Below, piece after piece: positions 27,113 to 36,954 of a DNA stretch of 64,000 bases; position 1 is the stretch's first letter; every line of letters begins with the position of its first letter. A program made the translations under genes and the position numbers. The notes under the pieces were generated by a model. It was not told the origin of the DNA. It saw nothing but the letters and a program-made list of their open reading frames with translations, and ran no database searches. Origin of the DNA: Lewinellaceae bacterium (GTDB lineage: Bacteria; Bacteroidota; Bacteroidia; Chitinophagales; Saprospiraceae); assembly GCA_020636195.1 (NCBI GenBank), contig JACJYH010000004.1, forward strand, positions 186,001-250,000, in the 5' to 3' direction.

Positions 27113-27931
27113 CTATACTTTTGAATAAATGATTGGATTTTGTTTTTCATCATTGAGAGGGTCACCGATTTTCAATTTAGCCATTTGCTCATCTGTAAGG
27201 ATGTTCTTAGTTCCATTGAAAGTCACATCATGAGGAATGTACACGCAGGTCATTGCTCTACGCGTACCGGTAGTCATATTTGCACCGGCTGCATGTAGAG
27301 TCAGGCCATTGTGAAAGGTACAAGAACCGGCTTTTAACTCTGCCTTAACGGGTTTTACAAATCTATATTCCGGGTACTTATCGAAGACATCACCAATATT
27401 TGCACTGATTCCGGGATCTTCTAATTTTGTGTGCAAATGACTTCCGGGCATGAAATACATGCAACCGTTTTCTATTGTCACATCTTCTAATGCTACCCAG
27501 ATACTGAGCGCTTCTCGGTTATTGAAGGACCAAAATGGAGTATCGACATGCCATGCAGTAGGATTTGCCCAAGCTTGCTTTACGAGTGATTGGTCGTGCC
27601 AAATCCTTACTGCATCAACATCCATCAATGAAGCTGCCATTTGCCCAATTCTTTCGTCAGTGATGATTTCTTTGACATCAGGACTTGTTTGCCAAAGATT
27701 GATAATCTGATCGAAAACCTTACCAAAATATCCGGCGTCTTTGTTGATACCGTCATCTTCTCCGGAAACGATCTCAGAATATGGAAATTTACGACCTTTT
27801 CTTTCTATGAGTGCATTATTTATCACATCATTCCAATGAAAGAGTTCCTCTTTTGTAAGAAAATCCTCAACAATCAGAAATCCATTTTTCTTATAAAAAT
27901 TAATTTGATCTTGGCTAAGCACGTGTTTCAT
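27113..27931 (-). CDS. Phytanoyl-CoA dioxygenase (PhyH) family Fe(II)/2-oxoglutarate oxygenase
   Basis: The 272-residue protein has the double-stranded beta-helix iron site of PhyH enzymes: H128-x-D130 (WHVDTP) and distal H213 (LTLHAAGAN), with the 2-oxoglutarate-binding arginine at R224 or R225 (GTRRAM). The overall layout (opening QDQINFYKKNGFLIVEDFL) is that of PhyH proteins common in environmental Bacteroidota and Planctomycetota. It should hydroxylate a small molecule in the cytoplasm. As first gene of the rhaT operon, it may act on a sugar derivative, for example oxidative removal of an O-methyl group; that is a guess. It diverges from the TonB receptor gene across a 224-bp region holding operator site 1. 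Confidence 0.88.
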   Translation of the reverse strand: MKHVLSQDQINFYKKNGFLIVEDFLTKEELFHWNDVINNALIERKGRKFPYSEIVSGEDDGINKDAGYFGKVFDQIINLWQTSPDVKEIITDERIGQMAASLMDVDAVRIWHDQSLVKQAWANPTAWHVDTPFWSFNNREALSIWVALEDVTIENGCMYFMPGSHLHTKLEDPGISANIGDVFDKYPEYRFVKPVKAELKAGSCTFHNGLTLHAAGANMTTGTRRAMTCVYIPHDVTFNGTKNILTDEQMAKLKIGDPLNDEKQNPIIYSKV

Positions 27932-28035
27932 TTAGATTAAAAATTTAATATATTGTTAATAAAATAATTATGCATTCTTAAAATACCTAATATAAAGTAT
28001 TGAAAAAAAAATCAATTAAAAATCAAATAAAAATA

Positions 28036-28051
28036 CAACAATCGTTTGTTT
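28036..28051 (+). promoter_or_regulatory. LacI-type operator site 1
   Basis: The CG-centred imperfect palindrome CAACAATCGTTTGTTT contains the 12-bp core AACAATCGTTTG (28037-28048), which recurs on the other strand at 54267-54278 and 54424-54435. A central CG flanked by mirrored arms is typical of LacI-family operators, and a LacI-family gene lies at 57286-58356. The operator contains the -33 TTTG of the receptor promoter, so binding should block transcription. It lies between divergent operons and may also affect the phyH-rhaT operon. Confidence 0.75.
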
Positions 28052-28077
28052 TAATTCGACGAAATTAATTATCTTTG
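28045..28077 (+). promoter_or_regulatory. Promoter of the first TonB-receptor operon
   Basis: TTTG at 28045-28048 is followed after 21 bp by TATCTTTG (28070-28077), a full match to TAnnTTTG. Initiation is expected near 28084, giving a leader of about 70 nt before the ATG at 28156. The -33 element is embedded in operator site 1. Confidence 0.7.
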
Positions 28078-28155
28078 TCGATATAAGGTACAATTTATCC
28101 AATTTATTTTTTAAAAAGCAGTAAATTTGACCAATATTTAAAGGAATTCAAGAAA

Positions 28156-31071
28156 ATGGTTAGAACAATAATTATTTTATTTGTATTATATTTTTCAAAT
28201 GCAAACGTTTGTTCTTCTCAAGATTTGAAGATTCCTACCGGAACTATTCATGGAGTAATTACTGACAAGGAGTCAGGAGAAACTTTGATTGGGGCAAATG
28301 TTTATATCGAGAATTCCACGTTAGGTACTTTTACGGACTATGACGGGAAATTTTCCATTACAGGTATCCCGTTTGGAACCTATTCATTAATCGTGAGCTA
28401 TCTTGGGTATACGGATGCCAAGTACGATTTTGTCCTTGACAAAGACCTATTACATGCGATAGAATTGGAATTGAGCTATGCAGGTATGAATTTAGGGGCG
28501 GTAACAATCACTGCTCAAGCAAAAGGGCAAACCAAGGCTATAAATGAGCAGTTAGCATCCAATCAAATTATCAATGTACTTTCAGCTGAAAAAATTCAGG
28601 AACTACCTGATGCCAACGCGGCTGAAACTATATCTCGATTGCCAGGAGTTTCTATACAGCGCACAGGTGGTGAAGGATCCAAAGTTGTCGTGAGGGGTTT
28701 GTCACCAAAATATACATCAATGATGGTAGAAGGAGTGAATTTGGCTTCCAGCGAAAACGATAGGAGCTCAGATATTAGTGCTATTTCACCCTATTCACTT
28801 GCTGGTGTGGAACTCATTAAAGCCATAACAGCGGACAAAGATGCCAATTTTGTTGGTGGCTTGATCAACTTCAAAATTCAAGAAGCCAGGGAAGGTTGGC
28901 ATTCAAATGTTATTCTTCAGAAAGGCTATAATCAATTGAAAAACACATTTTCGGATTATTTAGCTGTTGGAAGTATTTCCAATAGATTTTTTAAAAATAA
29001 AATGGGCGTCTATGTGCAAGGCACCCTTGAGAATAGAAATAGAAGTTCGAATGATCAAGGAGCTGTTTATAATGTGCGGGAAGTAGATGGAACCAAGACT
29101 GAAATTCATACATCGAATTTGTTACTTTCGGATATATATCGTAACACCAAAAGGAGAGGAACGACCTTTGTGGTAGATTTTAAATTGAAAAATGGAAGCA
29201 TTTTTTACAAAAACTTCTACAACTATGGGAATACTGACATCTCCAGGTATAACGAGACCTACGATCTATCTAATTCCAATCGAACATTTGGTCACGAAAC
29301 ATACAGGGAAACTTATACCAGTGAATCTTCATCACACATTTTTAATTACTCGCAAAAATTTGGTAAGTTATCTACCCAATGCAATTTATCTTTTACTAAG
29401 TCAACTAAAGATGTTCCATTGAATTATGTATTCTTATTTCAGCAACGGAATGCTATAAAATCAGAAGTTCTAAATGAAATTATTCCTCCATATGATCTTA
29501 TAGATTACACAACATCAAATGATACATTGAGTTACTTAGAAACCATCAACGAATATAAGAATATCACTTCAGAGGATCAGAAAATTGCGACTTTGGATAT
29601 CACTTATGACTGGGCAATGACGCCTAAAATTTATGGAAATATAAAGGTAGGTGGAAAATACCAATTAAGACACAGAAATAATGACAAAACTAATTATTTT
29701 GGAAGACTTCGTTTGAATTCAGGTCAGCAAGCAAAAGATGCTATTTTGAACGCTTATCCAGAAATGAAAGAGATTGTGCCTTTAGGAACTACAAGTTTGC
29801 CATTTGAGTTATTTTCAAATTCAAATTTTGATCATGGCAATTTTTTAAAAGGTGAATATACTGTTGGGGCAGTTGCACCATCTGATTTGTTGACAGACGT
29901 CCTAGATATAATCAAACAAAATGTAGGAGAACTAGAATTTCAAACATATAGCTTAAACCAATACAACTCTATAAAGGAAGACTATTCAGGAGATGAAAAT
30001 CTGTATGCAACTTATCTAATGTCTGAAATTAATATTGGTAAAAAAATTATTTTTATTCCCGGATTACGATATGAGAATAATAGAACTGATTACACAGGGC
30101 CTTACGGAGATGCTACTGCCACCGCATTTCCTGACCAAGATTACAGATATATCGACACTACAATCCATAGGGAAAATGCTTTCCTCTTGCCTATGATCCA
30201 TTTGCGATTGAAGCCTACTAATTGGTTGAATATACGGATAGCTTATACACACACGCTTTCAAGGCCAAGCTATTATCAATTTTCACCTAGACTGGATATT
30301 TTAAATGAAGCAGTGATCCTCAATAATGCCAATTTGGAGCCTGAATTTTCTAAAAATTTGGATATTTACACTTCTTTTTATTCGTCAAAATTGGGTTTGA
30401 TCACAGTCGGTTCATTTTTTAAGAGAATTGACAATATGATTTTTTCTCTGGATAGAAGGGTTATTTTGGAACCTGAGCAATACGATTTATCTAGTGAAAC
30501 AAAAGGTAGAGTTATATTTACACAAGCGAATAACAGTAAGCAGGCCACTTTAAATGGATTTGAATTTGATTGGCAAACCCATTTTTGGTATCTCAATGGC
30601 TTTCTACAAGGATTGGTGCTCAATATAAATTATACGCATATTTTTAGTAAAGCTGAATATCCAAGAACTGTTATTGAATTAGGTCAAATAGATCCGGTGA
30701 CATTCAAAAGAGAGCAATATAATGTAGATTCATACTTAACAGACAGGTTAGTGGACCAACCTGATGACATATTCAACTTCCAAATTGGATATGATTACAA
30801 GGGTTTTTCATGTAGATTATCAACATTATTCCAATCTAAAATTTTCAAAGGTACCAATTACTATCCTGAATTGGTGCAATACACTGAATCATATAACAGG
30901 TGGGATTTTTCAATGAAACAATCGTTGCCTTTTAAAGGGTTTAAGGTATTTATAAATTTCAATAACATTACTAATGCAGCTGATAGAAGCAGGATAGTTG
31001 GTGCATCTTGGAACACAAAAATTCAAGAATATGGTAGAACCATCGATTTAGGAGTGAGATATGAAATTTGA
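28156..31071 (+). CDS. TonB-dependent receptor with CarboxypepD_reg-like domain (no SusD partner)
   Basis: The 971-residue outer-membrane receptor has a signal peptide ending near CSSQ. A carboxypeptidase-regulatory-like beta-sandwich covers about residues 28-115 (GTIHGVITDKESGETLIGAN). A plug domain follows (IQELPDANAAETISRLPGV, then TGGEGSKVVVRGLSPKYTSM). The long beta-barrel ends in an aromatic-rich strand, TIDLGVRYEI. The plug is of the FecA/Xanthomonas-Caulobacter polysaccharide-receptor type rather than SusC. It should import oligosaccharides into the periplasm using TonB. It is a clear paralogue of the receptor at 51341-54220. The next gene, 21 bp on, is a T9SS beta-helix protein, also paired with the paralogue. 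Confidence 0.92.
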   Translation: MVRTIIILFVLYFSNANVCSSQDLKIPTGTIHGVITDKESGETLIGANVYIENSTLGTFTDYDGKFSITGIPFGTYSLIVSYLGYTDAKYDFVLDKDLLHAIELELSYAGMNLGAVTITAQAKGQTKAINEQLASNQIINVLSAEKIQELPDANAAETISRLPGVSIQRTGGEGSKVVVRGLSPKYTSMMVEGVNLASSENDRSSDISAISPYSLAGVELIKAITADKDANFVGGLINFKIQEAREGWHSNVILQKGYNQLKNTFSDYLAVGSISNRFFKNKMGVYVQGTLENRNRSSNDQGAVYNVREVDGTKTEIHTSNLLLSDIYRNTKRRGTTFVVDFKLKNGSIFYKNFYNYGNTDISRYNETYDLSNSNRTFGHETYRETYTSESSSHIFNYSQKFGKLSTQCNLSFTKSTKDVPLNYVFLFQQRNAIKSEVLNEIIPPYDLIDYTTSNDTLSYLETINEYKNITSEDQKIATLDITYDWAMTPKIYGNIKVGGKYQLRHRNNDKTNYFGRLRLNSGQQAKDAILNAYPEMKEIVPLGTTSLPFELFSNSNFDHGNFLKGEYTVGAVAPSDLLTDVLDIIKQNVGELEFQTYSLNQYNSIKEDYSGDENLYATYLMSEINIGKKIIFIPGLRYENNRTDYTGPYGDATATAFPDQDYRYIDTTIHRENAFLLPMIHLRLKPTNWLNIRIAYTHTLSRPSYYQFSPRLDILNEAVILNNANLEPEFSKNLDIYTSFYSSKLGLITVGSFFKRIDNMIFSLDRRVILEPEQYDLSSETKGRVIFTQANNSKQATLNGFEFDWQTHFWYLNGFLQGLVLNINYTHIFSKAEYPRTVIELGQIDPVTFKREQYNVDSYLTDRLVDQPDDIFNFQIGYDYKGFSCRLSTLFQSKIFKGTNYYPELVQYTESYNRWDFSMKQSLPFKGFKVFINFNNITNAADRSRIVGASWNTKIQEYGRTIDLGVRYEI

Positions 31072-31092
31072 TTTTAGTAAATAATATTTGAT

Positions 31093-32739
31093 ATGGCGAG
31101 AATACTTAATTTTTTATTAATTTGTTTGATATCTTGGACATCCATACATAGTCAGGATACACTTACCGTTGAACCTTTTACACCCGATGGAGACTTGAAT
31201 TTGGTTAGAACGATTTTGGGTGATACAAACTCTACCGGAGAAAGGCTCAATTTAAATAGAGTTTACCAACTGAAAAGAGGTGCCATTTACTTGATGGATC
31301 AAACCATATTTGCGGATTTTCCTATACGGTTAGTTTCTGAAAACGACCCTTCTAAGCGTCCTGCTATGCTTGTTCGTGGAAAATATCCCACAGGTGATCC
31401 TATTAAAACTTTCTTTACATTTACTAAGGATGGATTGTCACATTCCTTTAATGATATTATATTCAATGGTGTAGATGAAGACAGACAATACATGACCCAG
31501 TGGAATCGTGGACTTAAGATTGCAGGCAATGATATTTCACTTTCTTTGACTGGTTGCATCATGAATGCTTGGGCTGGCCTTTTCCTAGAAATCACGGGAG
31601 ATGAGTCTTCACTTTATATTCGTGATAGTAAGTGGCGCAATGGAGTAGGAGGACAGTCACCGCCATGGGGAGCACAGCAAACTGTTTGTTTCGGGAAATA
31701 CATCAAAAATTTGGTGGTGACTAATAATACTTTTTTCAATACTGGAGGATTTTGGCTGTTCCTAGAAGATGGGTTAGCGGAAAAAGTCATCATTGAACAC
31801 AATACACTATTTACATCCGCCATAGACCTATTGAGAATGAGAGATATGTCCAATGCTTTGGTTCGTAGTAATATTTTCTACGGTACCCATGCTTACGGAC
31901 AAAAACAATCTGAATTATTGGCGTCTTGGTTTGATAAAGACAATCAAGTCATTTCGATTTTTTCATTGGATACATCCGCAGTAGATCTTATGAAATCTAA
32001 GGGTTTAGAAGAACGTGATAAAAAAGTCTTTTTGACGCACAATGCATACTTTTCTCCACAAATTTTAGTTAATTGGTGGAATGCAAATTCAAACTTAAAT
32101 AGACCTGTTTGGATGCATTCGAGGACACAAGCCATGTTTAATGATGAGGCGAATTATCCGGGATTAGTAGAAGGAAACAATATCAATGCGGATCCAAACT
32201 TCATAGATAAGGATATGGATAATTGGGTTGTTTCTGAACTCGTAAAGTACTGTGATAATGTTAGAAAAATGAAAACATTTACTAACAGAAATTATGATGC
32301 TTACAAAGGCGTGACGGATGTATTGATGGTGCCTTGGCCTTTGCCCGAAAATTTGGCATATTCTAATCCAGAAATGCTGATAGGTGGGCATGATGGTCTA
32401 CCAATTGGTGATTTAAATTGGTTTCCAAATGAAAAATCAAAATACGTTGAAGGTCTTGTTCATACTGATGAAATTGAGTTAAAAGAGAACTTTACCTTTA
32501 TATATCCAAATCCTGCTAATCATGAAATAGGAATTAAATTAGATCAAATACCTTTGGAAACCATAAAATACATTGATGTCATTGATGGACAGGCAAACAT
32601 CATTATTCATTTAAGTAAAAGTGATATTGCAATTAAATATCCTTTGACTATTGATATAGACCCATTGAATAGTGGTTTGTACATAGTTAGGATTTCTACA
32701 ATCAATGGGGTAATATCTTCGAAATTCGTTAAAATTTAA
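31093..32739 (+). CDS. T9SS-exported parallel beta-helix protein paired with TonB receptor (copy 1)
   Basis: The 548-residue protein has a signal peptide ending near IHSQ. An N-terminal segment contains GDTNSTGERLNLNRVYQLK. A right-handed beta-helix body has many asparagine-ladder turns (NLVVTNNTFFNTGGFWLF, KVIIEHNTLFTSA, NALVRSNIFYGTHAYG). A conserved DGLPIGDLNWFPNEKSKY block follows, and then a type A sorting domain (FIYPNPANHEIGIKL). The same architecture and motifs occur in the gene at 49669-51315, which also follows a TonB receptor. The fold is shared by pectate-lyase-like enzymes, but I see no known lyase active site. A surface glycan-binding role replacing SusD, or a depolymerase, are the two main options. 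Confidence 0.8.
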   Translation: MARILNFLLICLISWTSIHSQDTLTVEPFTPDGDLNLVRTILGDTNSTGERLNLNRVYQLKRGAIYLMDQTIFADFPIRLVSENDPSKRPAMLVRGKYPTGDPIKTFFTFTKDGLSHSFNDIIFNGVDEDRQYMTQWNRGLKIAGNDISLSLTGCIMNAWAGLFLEITGDESSLYIRDSKWRNGVGGQSPPWGAQQTVCFGKYIKNLVVTNNTFFNTGGFWLFLEDGLAEKVIIEHNTLFTSAIDLLRMRDMSNALVRSNIFYGTHAYGQKQSELLASWFDKDNQVISIFSLDTSAVDLMKSKGLEERDKKVFLTHNAYFSPQILVNWWNANSNLNRPVWMHSRTQAMFNDEANYPGLVEGNNINADPNFIDKDMDNWVVSELVKYCDNVRKMKTFTNRNYDAYKGVTDVLMVPWPLPENLAYSNPEMLIGGHDGLPIGDLNWFPNEKSKYVEGLVHTDEIELKENFTFIYPNPANHEIGIKLDQIPLETIKYIDVIDGQANIIIHLSKSDIAIKYPLTIDIDPLNSGLYIVRISTINGVISSKFVKI

Positions 32740-32766
32740 TCTTTATAATTTATTAATAAATCCAAT

Positions 32767-35700
32767 ATGATGAGAATCTTTTTACAAAAATCAATTTTTG
32801 TGCTTCTGTTTTTATATTGTTTCAGTAGCATTTTCTCTCAGTCCGTTGTGACAAGTTTTAGTGAAAACTTTAATTCACCTGTTGACTTGACATTTTGGAC
32901 TCCAAATACCATCAAACACCCAGATGGTACACCAGCCTTCAATGTGAGTCAAGTCAATGGTGTCTTGCATAACGTGGTGAACCAAGTAAATTTTTATGAT
33001 GGTCAATTTTACAATTTTTACAAAAAAGACAGTACCACTATTGACATGAGTAGTAATCCCTACGTGACCTTTGATGTCAAAGTAGATCCGGGAGCAGTGT
33101 ATATGACGACCACAGCAGGTATTACAGATACGACAGTAGTGGATAGCGTAGCTTTCTTGGTATCTCCTTGGGGCCCTGATGCTACAGGTACCTTGAAGCG
33201 AGAATTTTTGGCCTTACAGATGAATGTTCCTGCAGATGGCAAGTGGCATACGATGCGCTATGACATCTCACAACAGATGGGTAAACCTGACTTCAATGGA
33301 ACAATATTGGAGAATGACTTTACAGAAATACAGGCAGTATTAGTAGAGAACGTAGTATGGCCGGGCAGATTTGCCTTCACAATGGATATGGACAACTTCA
33401 AGATCGGAGACGCTGCGGCACCACCGACAGTAGTGACCAGTTACGTCCAAAACTTTACCAATCCTGTAAGTTTGGATCAATGGCGTCCTAACAAGATTGC
33501 GCATCCAGACGGCACACCAGCTTTCAATGTGAGCCAAGTGAATGGAGTTTTGCACAACGTTGTGAACCAAGTGAACTTCTATGATGGACAGTTCTATAAT
33601 TTCACTGCAAATGAAAACATCATCATCGACATGAGTGGTAATCCATACGTGACCTTTGATGTCAAAGTAGATCCGGGAGCAGTGTATATGACAACCACAG
33701 CAGGTATTACAGATACGACAGTAGTGGATAGCGTAGCTTTCTTGGTTTCACCATGGGGCCCTGATGCCACAGGAACCTTGAAAAGAGAATTTTTGGCGTT
33801 ACAGATGAATGTTCCTGCTGATGGCAAGTGGCATACGATGCGCTATGACATCTCACAGCAGATGGGTAAACCTGACTTCAATGGAACAATATTGGAGAAT
33901 GACTTCACAGAAATACAAGCAGTATTAGTTGAGAACGTAGTGTGGCCTGGAAGATTTGCCTTCACAATGGATATGGACAACTTCAAGATCGGAGATGCAG
34001 CGGCACCACCGACAGTAGTGACCAGTTATGTACAAAACTTTACCAATCCTGTAAGTTTGGATCAATGGCGCCCTAACAAGATTGCACATCCAGACGGAAC
34101 ACCAGCCTTCAATGTAAGCCAAGTGAATGGCGTTTTACACAACGTTGTGAACCAAGTGAACTTTTATGATGGGCAGTTCTATAATTTCACTGCAAATGAA
34201 AACATCATCATAGACATGAGTGGTAATCCATACGTGACCTTTGATGTCAAAGTAGATCCGGGAGCAGTGTATATGACAACCACAGCAGGTATTACAGATA
34301 CGACAGTAGTGGATAGCGTAGCTTTCTTGGTTTCACCATGGGGCCCTGATGCTACAGGAACCTTGAAAAGAGAATTTTTAGCCTTACAGATGAATGTCCC
34401 AGCTGATGGCAAGTGGCATACGATGCGCTATGACATCTCACAACAGATGGGTAAACCTGACTTCAATGGAACAATATTGGAGAATGACTTCACAGAAATA
34501 CAAGCAGTATTAGTTGAAAACGTAGTATGGCCTGGCAGATTTGCCTTCACAATGGATATGGACAACTTCAAGATCGGAGATGCAGCGGCACCACCGACAG
34601 TAGTGACCAGTTATGTACAAAACTTTACCAATCCTGTAAGTTTGGATCAATGGCGCCCTAACAAGATTGCACATCCAGACGGAACACCAGCCTTCAACGT
34701 GAGCCAAGTGAATGGTGTCTTACACAACGTTGTGAACCAGGTGAACTTCTATGATGGGCAGTTCTATAATTTCACTGCAAATGAAAACATCATCATAGAC
34801 ATGAGTGGTAATCCATACGTGACCTTTGATGTCAAAGTAGATCCGGGAGCAGTGTACATGACAACCACAGCAGGTATTACAGATACGACAGTAGTGGATA
34901 GCGTAGCTTTCTTGGTATCTCCTTGGGGCCCGGATGCCACAGGTGCATTGAAGCGAGAATTTTTAGCCTTACAGATGAATGTTCCTGCTGATGGCAAGTG
35001 GCATACGATGAGATATGACATCTCACAGCAGATGGGTAAACCTGACTTCAATGGAACAATATTGGAGAATGACTTCACAGAAATACAAGCAGTATTAGTT
35101 GAGAACGTAGTATGGCCTGGAAGATTTGCCTTCACAATGGATATGGACAACTTCAAGATCGGAGATGCAGCGGCACCACCGACAGTAGTGACCAGCTATG
35201 TACAAAACTTCACCAATCCTGTAAGTTTAGATCAATGGCGCCCTAACAAGATTGCACATCCTGACGGCACACCAGCCTTCAATGTGAGCCAAGTGAACGG
35301 CGTCTTACACAACGTTGTGAACCAAGTGAACTTCTATGATGGACAGTTTTATAATTTCACTGCAAATGAAAACATCATCATTGACATGAGTGGCAATCCA
35401 TACGTGACCTTTGATGTCAAAGTGGATCAGGGAGCAGTGTACATGACGACCACAGCAGGTATTACAGATACAACAGTAGTGGATAGTGTAGCTTTCTTGG
35501 TATCTCCTTGGGGCCCGGATGCCACAGGTGCATTGAAGCGAGAATTTTTAGCCTTACAGATGAATGTTCCTGCTGATGGCAAGTGGCATACGATGAGATA
35601 TGACATCTCACAGCAGATGGGTAAACCTGACTTCAATGGAACAATATTGGAGAATGACTTCACAGAAATACAAGCAGTATTAGTTGAGAACGTAGTATGG

Positions 35701-36933
35701 CCTGGAAGATTTGCCTTCACAATGGATATGGACAACTTCAAGATCGGAGATGCAGCGGCACCAAATGCTCCAGTCCAAAACAAGCAAATGAATGATGTAA
35801 GGAATAAGTTTTGGGTTGAATATAAAGTGACACCATCACATGATGGTATTATTGGGTACACTGGACTCTCAAAAGATCAAGCAAATACAAGTGGTGATTT
35901 AGCTGCTGTAGTGAGATTCAATGAATCCGGAAAGATCGATGCCTTAAATGCTGATACTTATACGGCTGCCACTGATATGTCATACCAAAACGGCGTTACA
36001 TATACTATTGAAATCATTGGTGATGTAGCCACTCAAAAATACAATGTAAGGGTTCGTGAAGGAGAAAATGCATGGGTGGAAATTGGTAGTGATTTAGGGT
36101 TTAATAATACTTCGGTTCAAGACCAATTAAATTACTTCAACATGGTTATGAATGAGGATGATGCACAAGGAGGTATCTCCGGATCACGATTGGATCCTTC
36201 TTTTGCAGTTGGAGATTATGTATTAGGATACCACAATCTTCATGGTTCTGATTTGGCAATGAATGGCACGCATAGAGTACTTTGTAATGCCACACCTACG
36301 GCTGATAGAATTAATGCAGGATATTCATTAAGCAACGGAAATCCAACAGTTCCATTGGCTTGGGGAGAATACAGCACGATAGTTAGATTCAATACTGATG
36401 GGTTAATAGATGTAAGAGATGGTAATACGTACAATGCAGATGCAAATATGACTTACTCAGCCGGCGTTAAATATTTCATTGAAATGACAGTTGATGTACC
36501 AAATAAAAAGTACAGTGTCACAATAACACCGGAAGGTGGAAGTGCAGTAAATTTGGCATCTGACTATGACTTTAGGGTTGCAGCTGATGATCTGAATTTT
36601 GCATCTAAGACATTACTCACAGGTACAGCATTTGGTGGAGCACAAGGAGATTTGGTCATCACTGATTTCGAAGTGATCACCAGTACATTGGATATTCTTA
36701 ATGATGTGAATATTATTGTGTCACCAAACCCTTCTTCTGACTTTTTAAAATTCACAAGTCCAGAAGTTATGGATGTGATTGAAATCTATTCTCTATCAGG
36801 ACAAATCTTGCAATCTTACACAGTAGGATCAAATAAATTTGTAATGGATGCTCGTAGTCTAGGAACTAATGCCGCAGTGGCATTGATTCATATGGGTTCA
36901 AAGACCGCAGTTAGAAAACTTATTTTTCAATAG
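32767..36933 (+). CDS. Giant surface protein with five near-identical CBM-like repeats and T9SS sorting domain
   Basis: The 1388-residue protein has a signal peptide, then five tandem 195-residue beta-sandwich modules (about residues 27-1001). Each opens with VVTSYVQNFTNPVSLDQW-like sequence and ends FTMDMDNFKIGDAA. Two diverged copies of a second module follow (about 1002-1310; shared VRFN-x-x-G-x-ID and Y-x-x-G-V-x-Y), then a type A sorting domain (IIVSPNPSSDFLKF). The strand-rich modules ending in D-N-F-K-I resemble carbohydrate-binding modules. The third gene of the receptor operon, it is probably an outer-surface glycan-binding protein working like SusE/SusF. No catalytic motif is visible. 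A strong terminator follows at 36955-36987. Confidence 0.8.
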   Translation: MMRIFLQKSIFVLLFLYCFSSIFSQSVVTSFSENFNSPVDLTFWTPNTIKHPDGTPAFNVSQVNGVLHNVVNQVNFYDGQFYNFYKKDSTTIDMSSNPYVTFDVKVDPGAVYMTTTAGITDTTVVDSVAFLVSPWGPDATGTLKREFLALQMNVPADGKWHTMRYDISQQMGKPDFNGTILENDFTEIQAVLVENVVWPGRFAFTMDMDNFKIGDAAAPPTVVTSYVQNFTNPVSLDQWRPNKIAHPDGTPAFNVSQVNGVLHNVVNQVNFYDGQFYNFTANENIIIDMSGNPYVTFDVKVDPGAVYMTTTAGITDTTVVDSVAFLVSPWGPDATGTLKREFLALQMNVPADGKWHTMRYDISQQMGKPDFNGTILENDFTEIQAVLVENVVWPGRFAFTMDMDNFKIGDAAAPPTVVTSYVQNFTNPVSLDQWRPNKIAHPDGTPAFNVSQVNGVLHNVVNQVNFYDGQFYNFTANENIIIDMSGNPYVTFDVKVDPGAVYMTTTAGITDTTVVDSVAFLVSPWGPDATGTLKREFLALQMNVPADGKWHTMRYDISQQMGKPDFNGTILENDFTEIQAVLVENVVWPGRFAFTMDMDNFKIGDAAAPPTVVTSYVQNFTNPVSLDQWRPNKIAHPDGTPAFNVSQVNGVLHNVVNQVNFYDGQFYNFTANENIIIDMSGNPYVTFDVKVDPGAVYMTTTAGITDTTVVDSVAFLVSPWGPDATGALKREFLALQMNVPADGKWHTMRYDISQQMGKPDFNGTILENDFTEIQAVLVENVVWPGRFAFTMDMDNFKIGDAAAPPTVVTSYVQNFTNPVSLDQWRPNKIAHPDGTPAFNVSQVNGVLHNVVNQVNFYDGQFYNFTANENIIIDMSGNPYVTFDVKVDQGAVYMTTTAGITDTTVVDSVAFLVSPWGPDATGALKREFLALQMNVPADGKWHTMRYDISQQMGKPDFNGTILENDFTEIQAVLVENVVWPGRFAFTMDMDNFKIGDAAAPNAPVQNKQMNDVRNKFWVEYKVTPSHDGIIGYTGLSKDQANTSGDLAAVVRFNESGKIDALNADTYTAATDMSYQNGVTYTIEIIGDVATQKYNVRVREGENAWVEIGSDLGFNNTSVQDQLNYFNMVMNEDDAQGGISGSRLDPSFAVGDYVLGYHNLHGSDLAMNGTHRVLCNATPTADRINAGYSLSNGNPTVPLAWGEYSTIVRFNTDGLIDVRDGNTYNADANMTYSAGVKYFIEMTVDVPNKKYSVTITPEGGSAVNLASDYDFRVAADDLNFASKTLLTGTAFGGAQGDLVITDFEVITSTLDILNDVNIIVSPNPSSDFLKFTSPEVMDVIEIYSLSGQILQSYTVGSNKFVMDARSLGTNAAVALIHMGSKTAVRKLIFQ
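32846..35770 (+). repeat. Five tandem 585-bp coding repeats
   Basis: Copies begin at about 32846, 33431, 34016, 34601 and 35186, an exact 585-bp (195-codon) period. Copies 2-5 are almost identical in protein, with mainly silent base differences. Copy 1 is the most divergent (TFWTPNTIKHP and FYKKDSTTIDMSSNP). This indicates recent expansion or ongoing gene conversion, and copy number may vary among strains. Confidence 0.95.
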
Positions 36934-36954
36934 TGTCAATATTATGATTTTAGG

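Noticed and set aside
30916..30927. Partial match to the LacI operator core (AACAATCGTTG) near 30917.
   Set aside because: It lies inside the receptor coding sequence, lacks the final match and is not near a promoter.
28156..31071. Calling the receptors SusC with a SusD partner.
   Set aside because: No SusD-like TPR lipoprotein lies next to either receptor; the plug motifs are of the FecA/Xanthomonas-Caulobacter type.
34764..35861. Long open frames on the minus strand opposite the repeat protein (also at 33060-33242, 33594-33827 and 34179-34412).
   Set aside because: They recur once per 585-bp unit and are the antisense shadow of the coding repeats; they have no leader, promoter or independent conservation.
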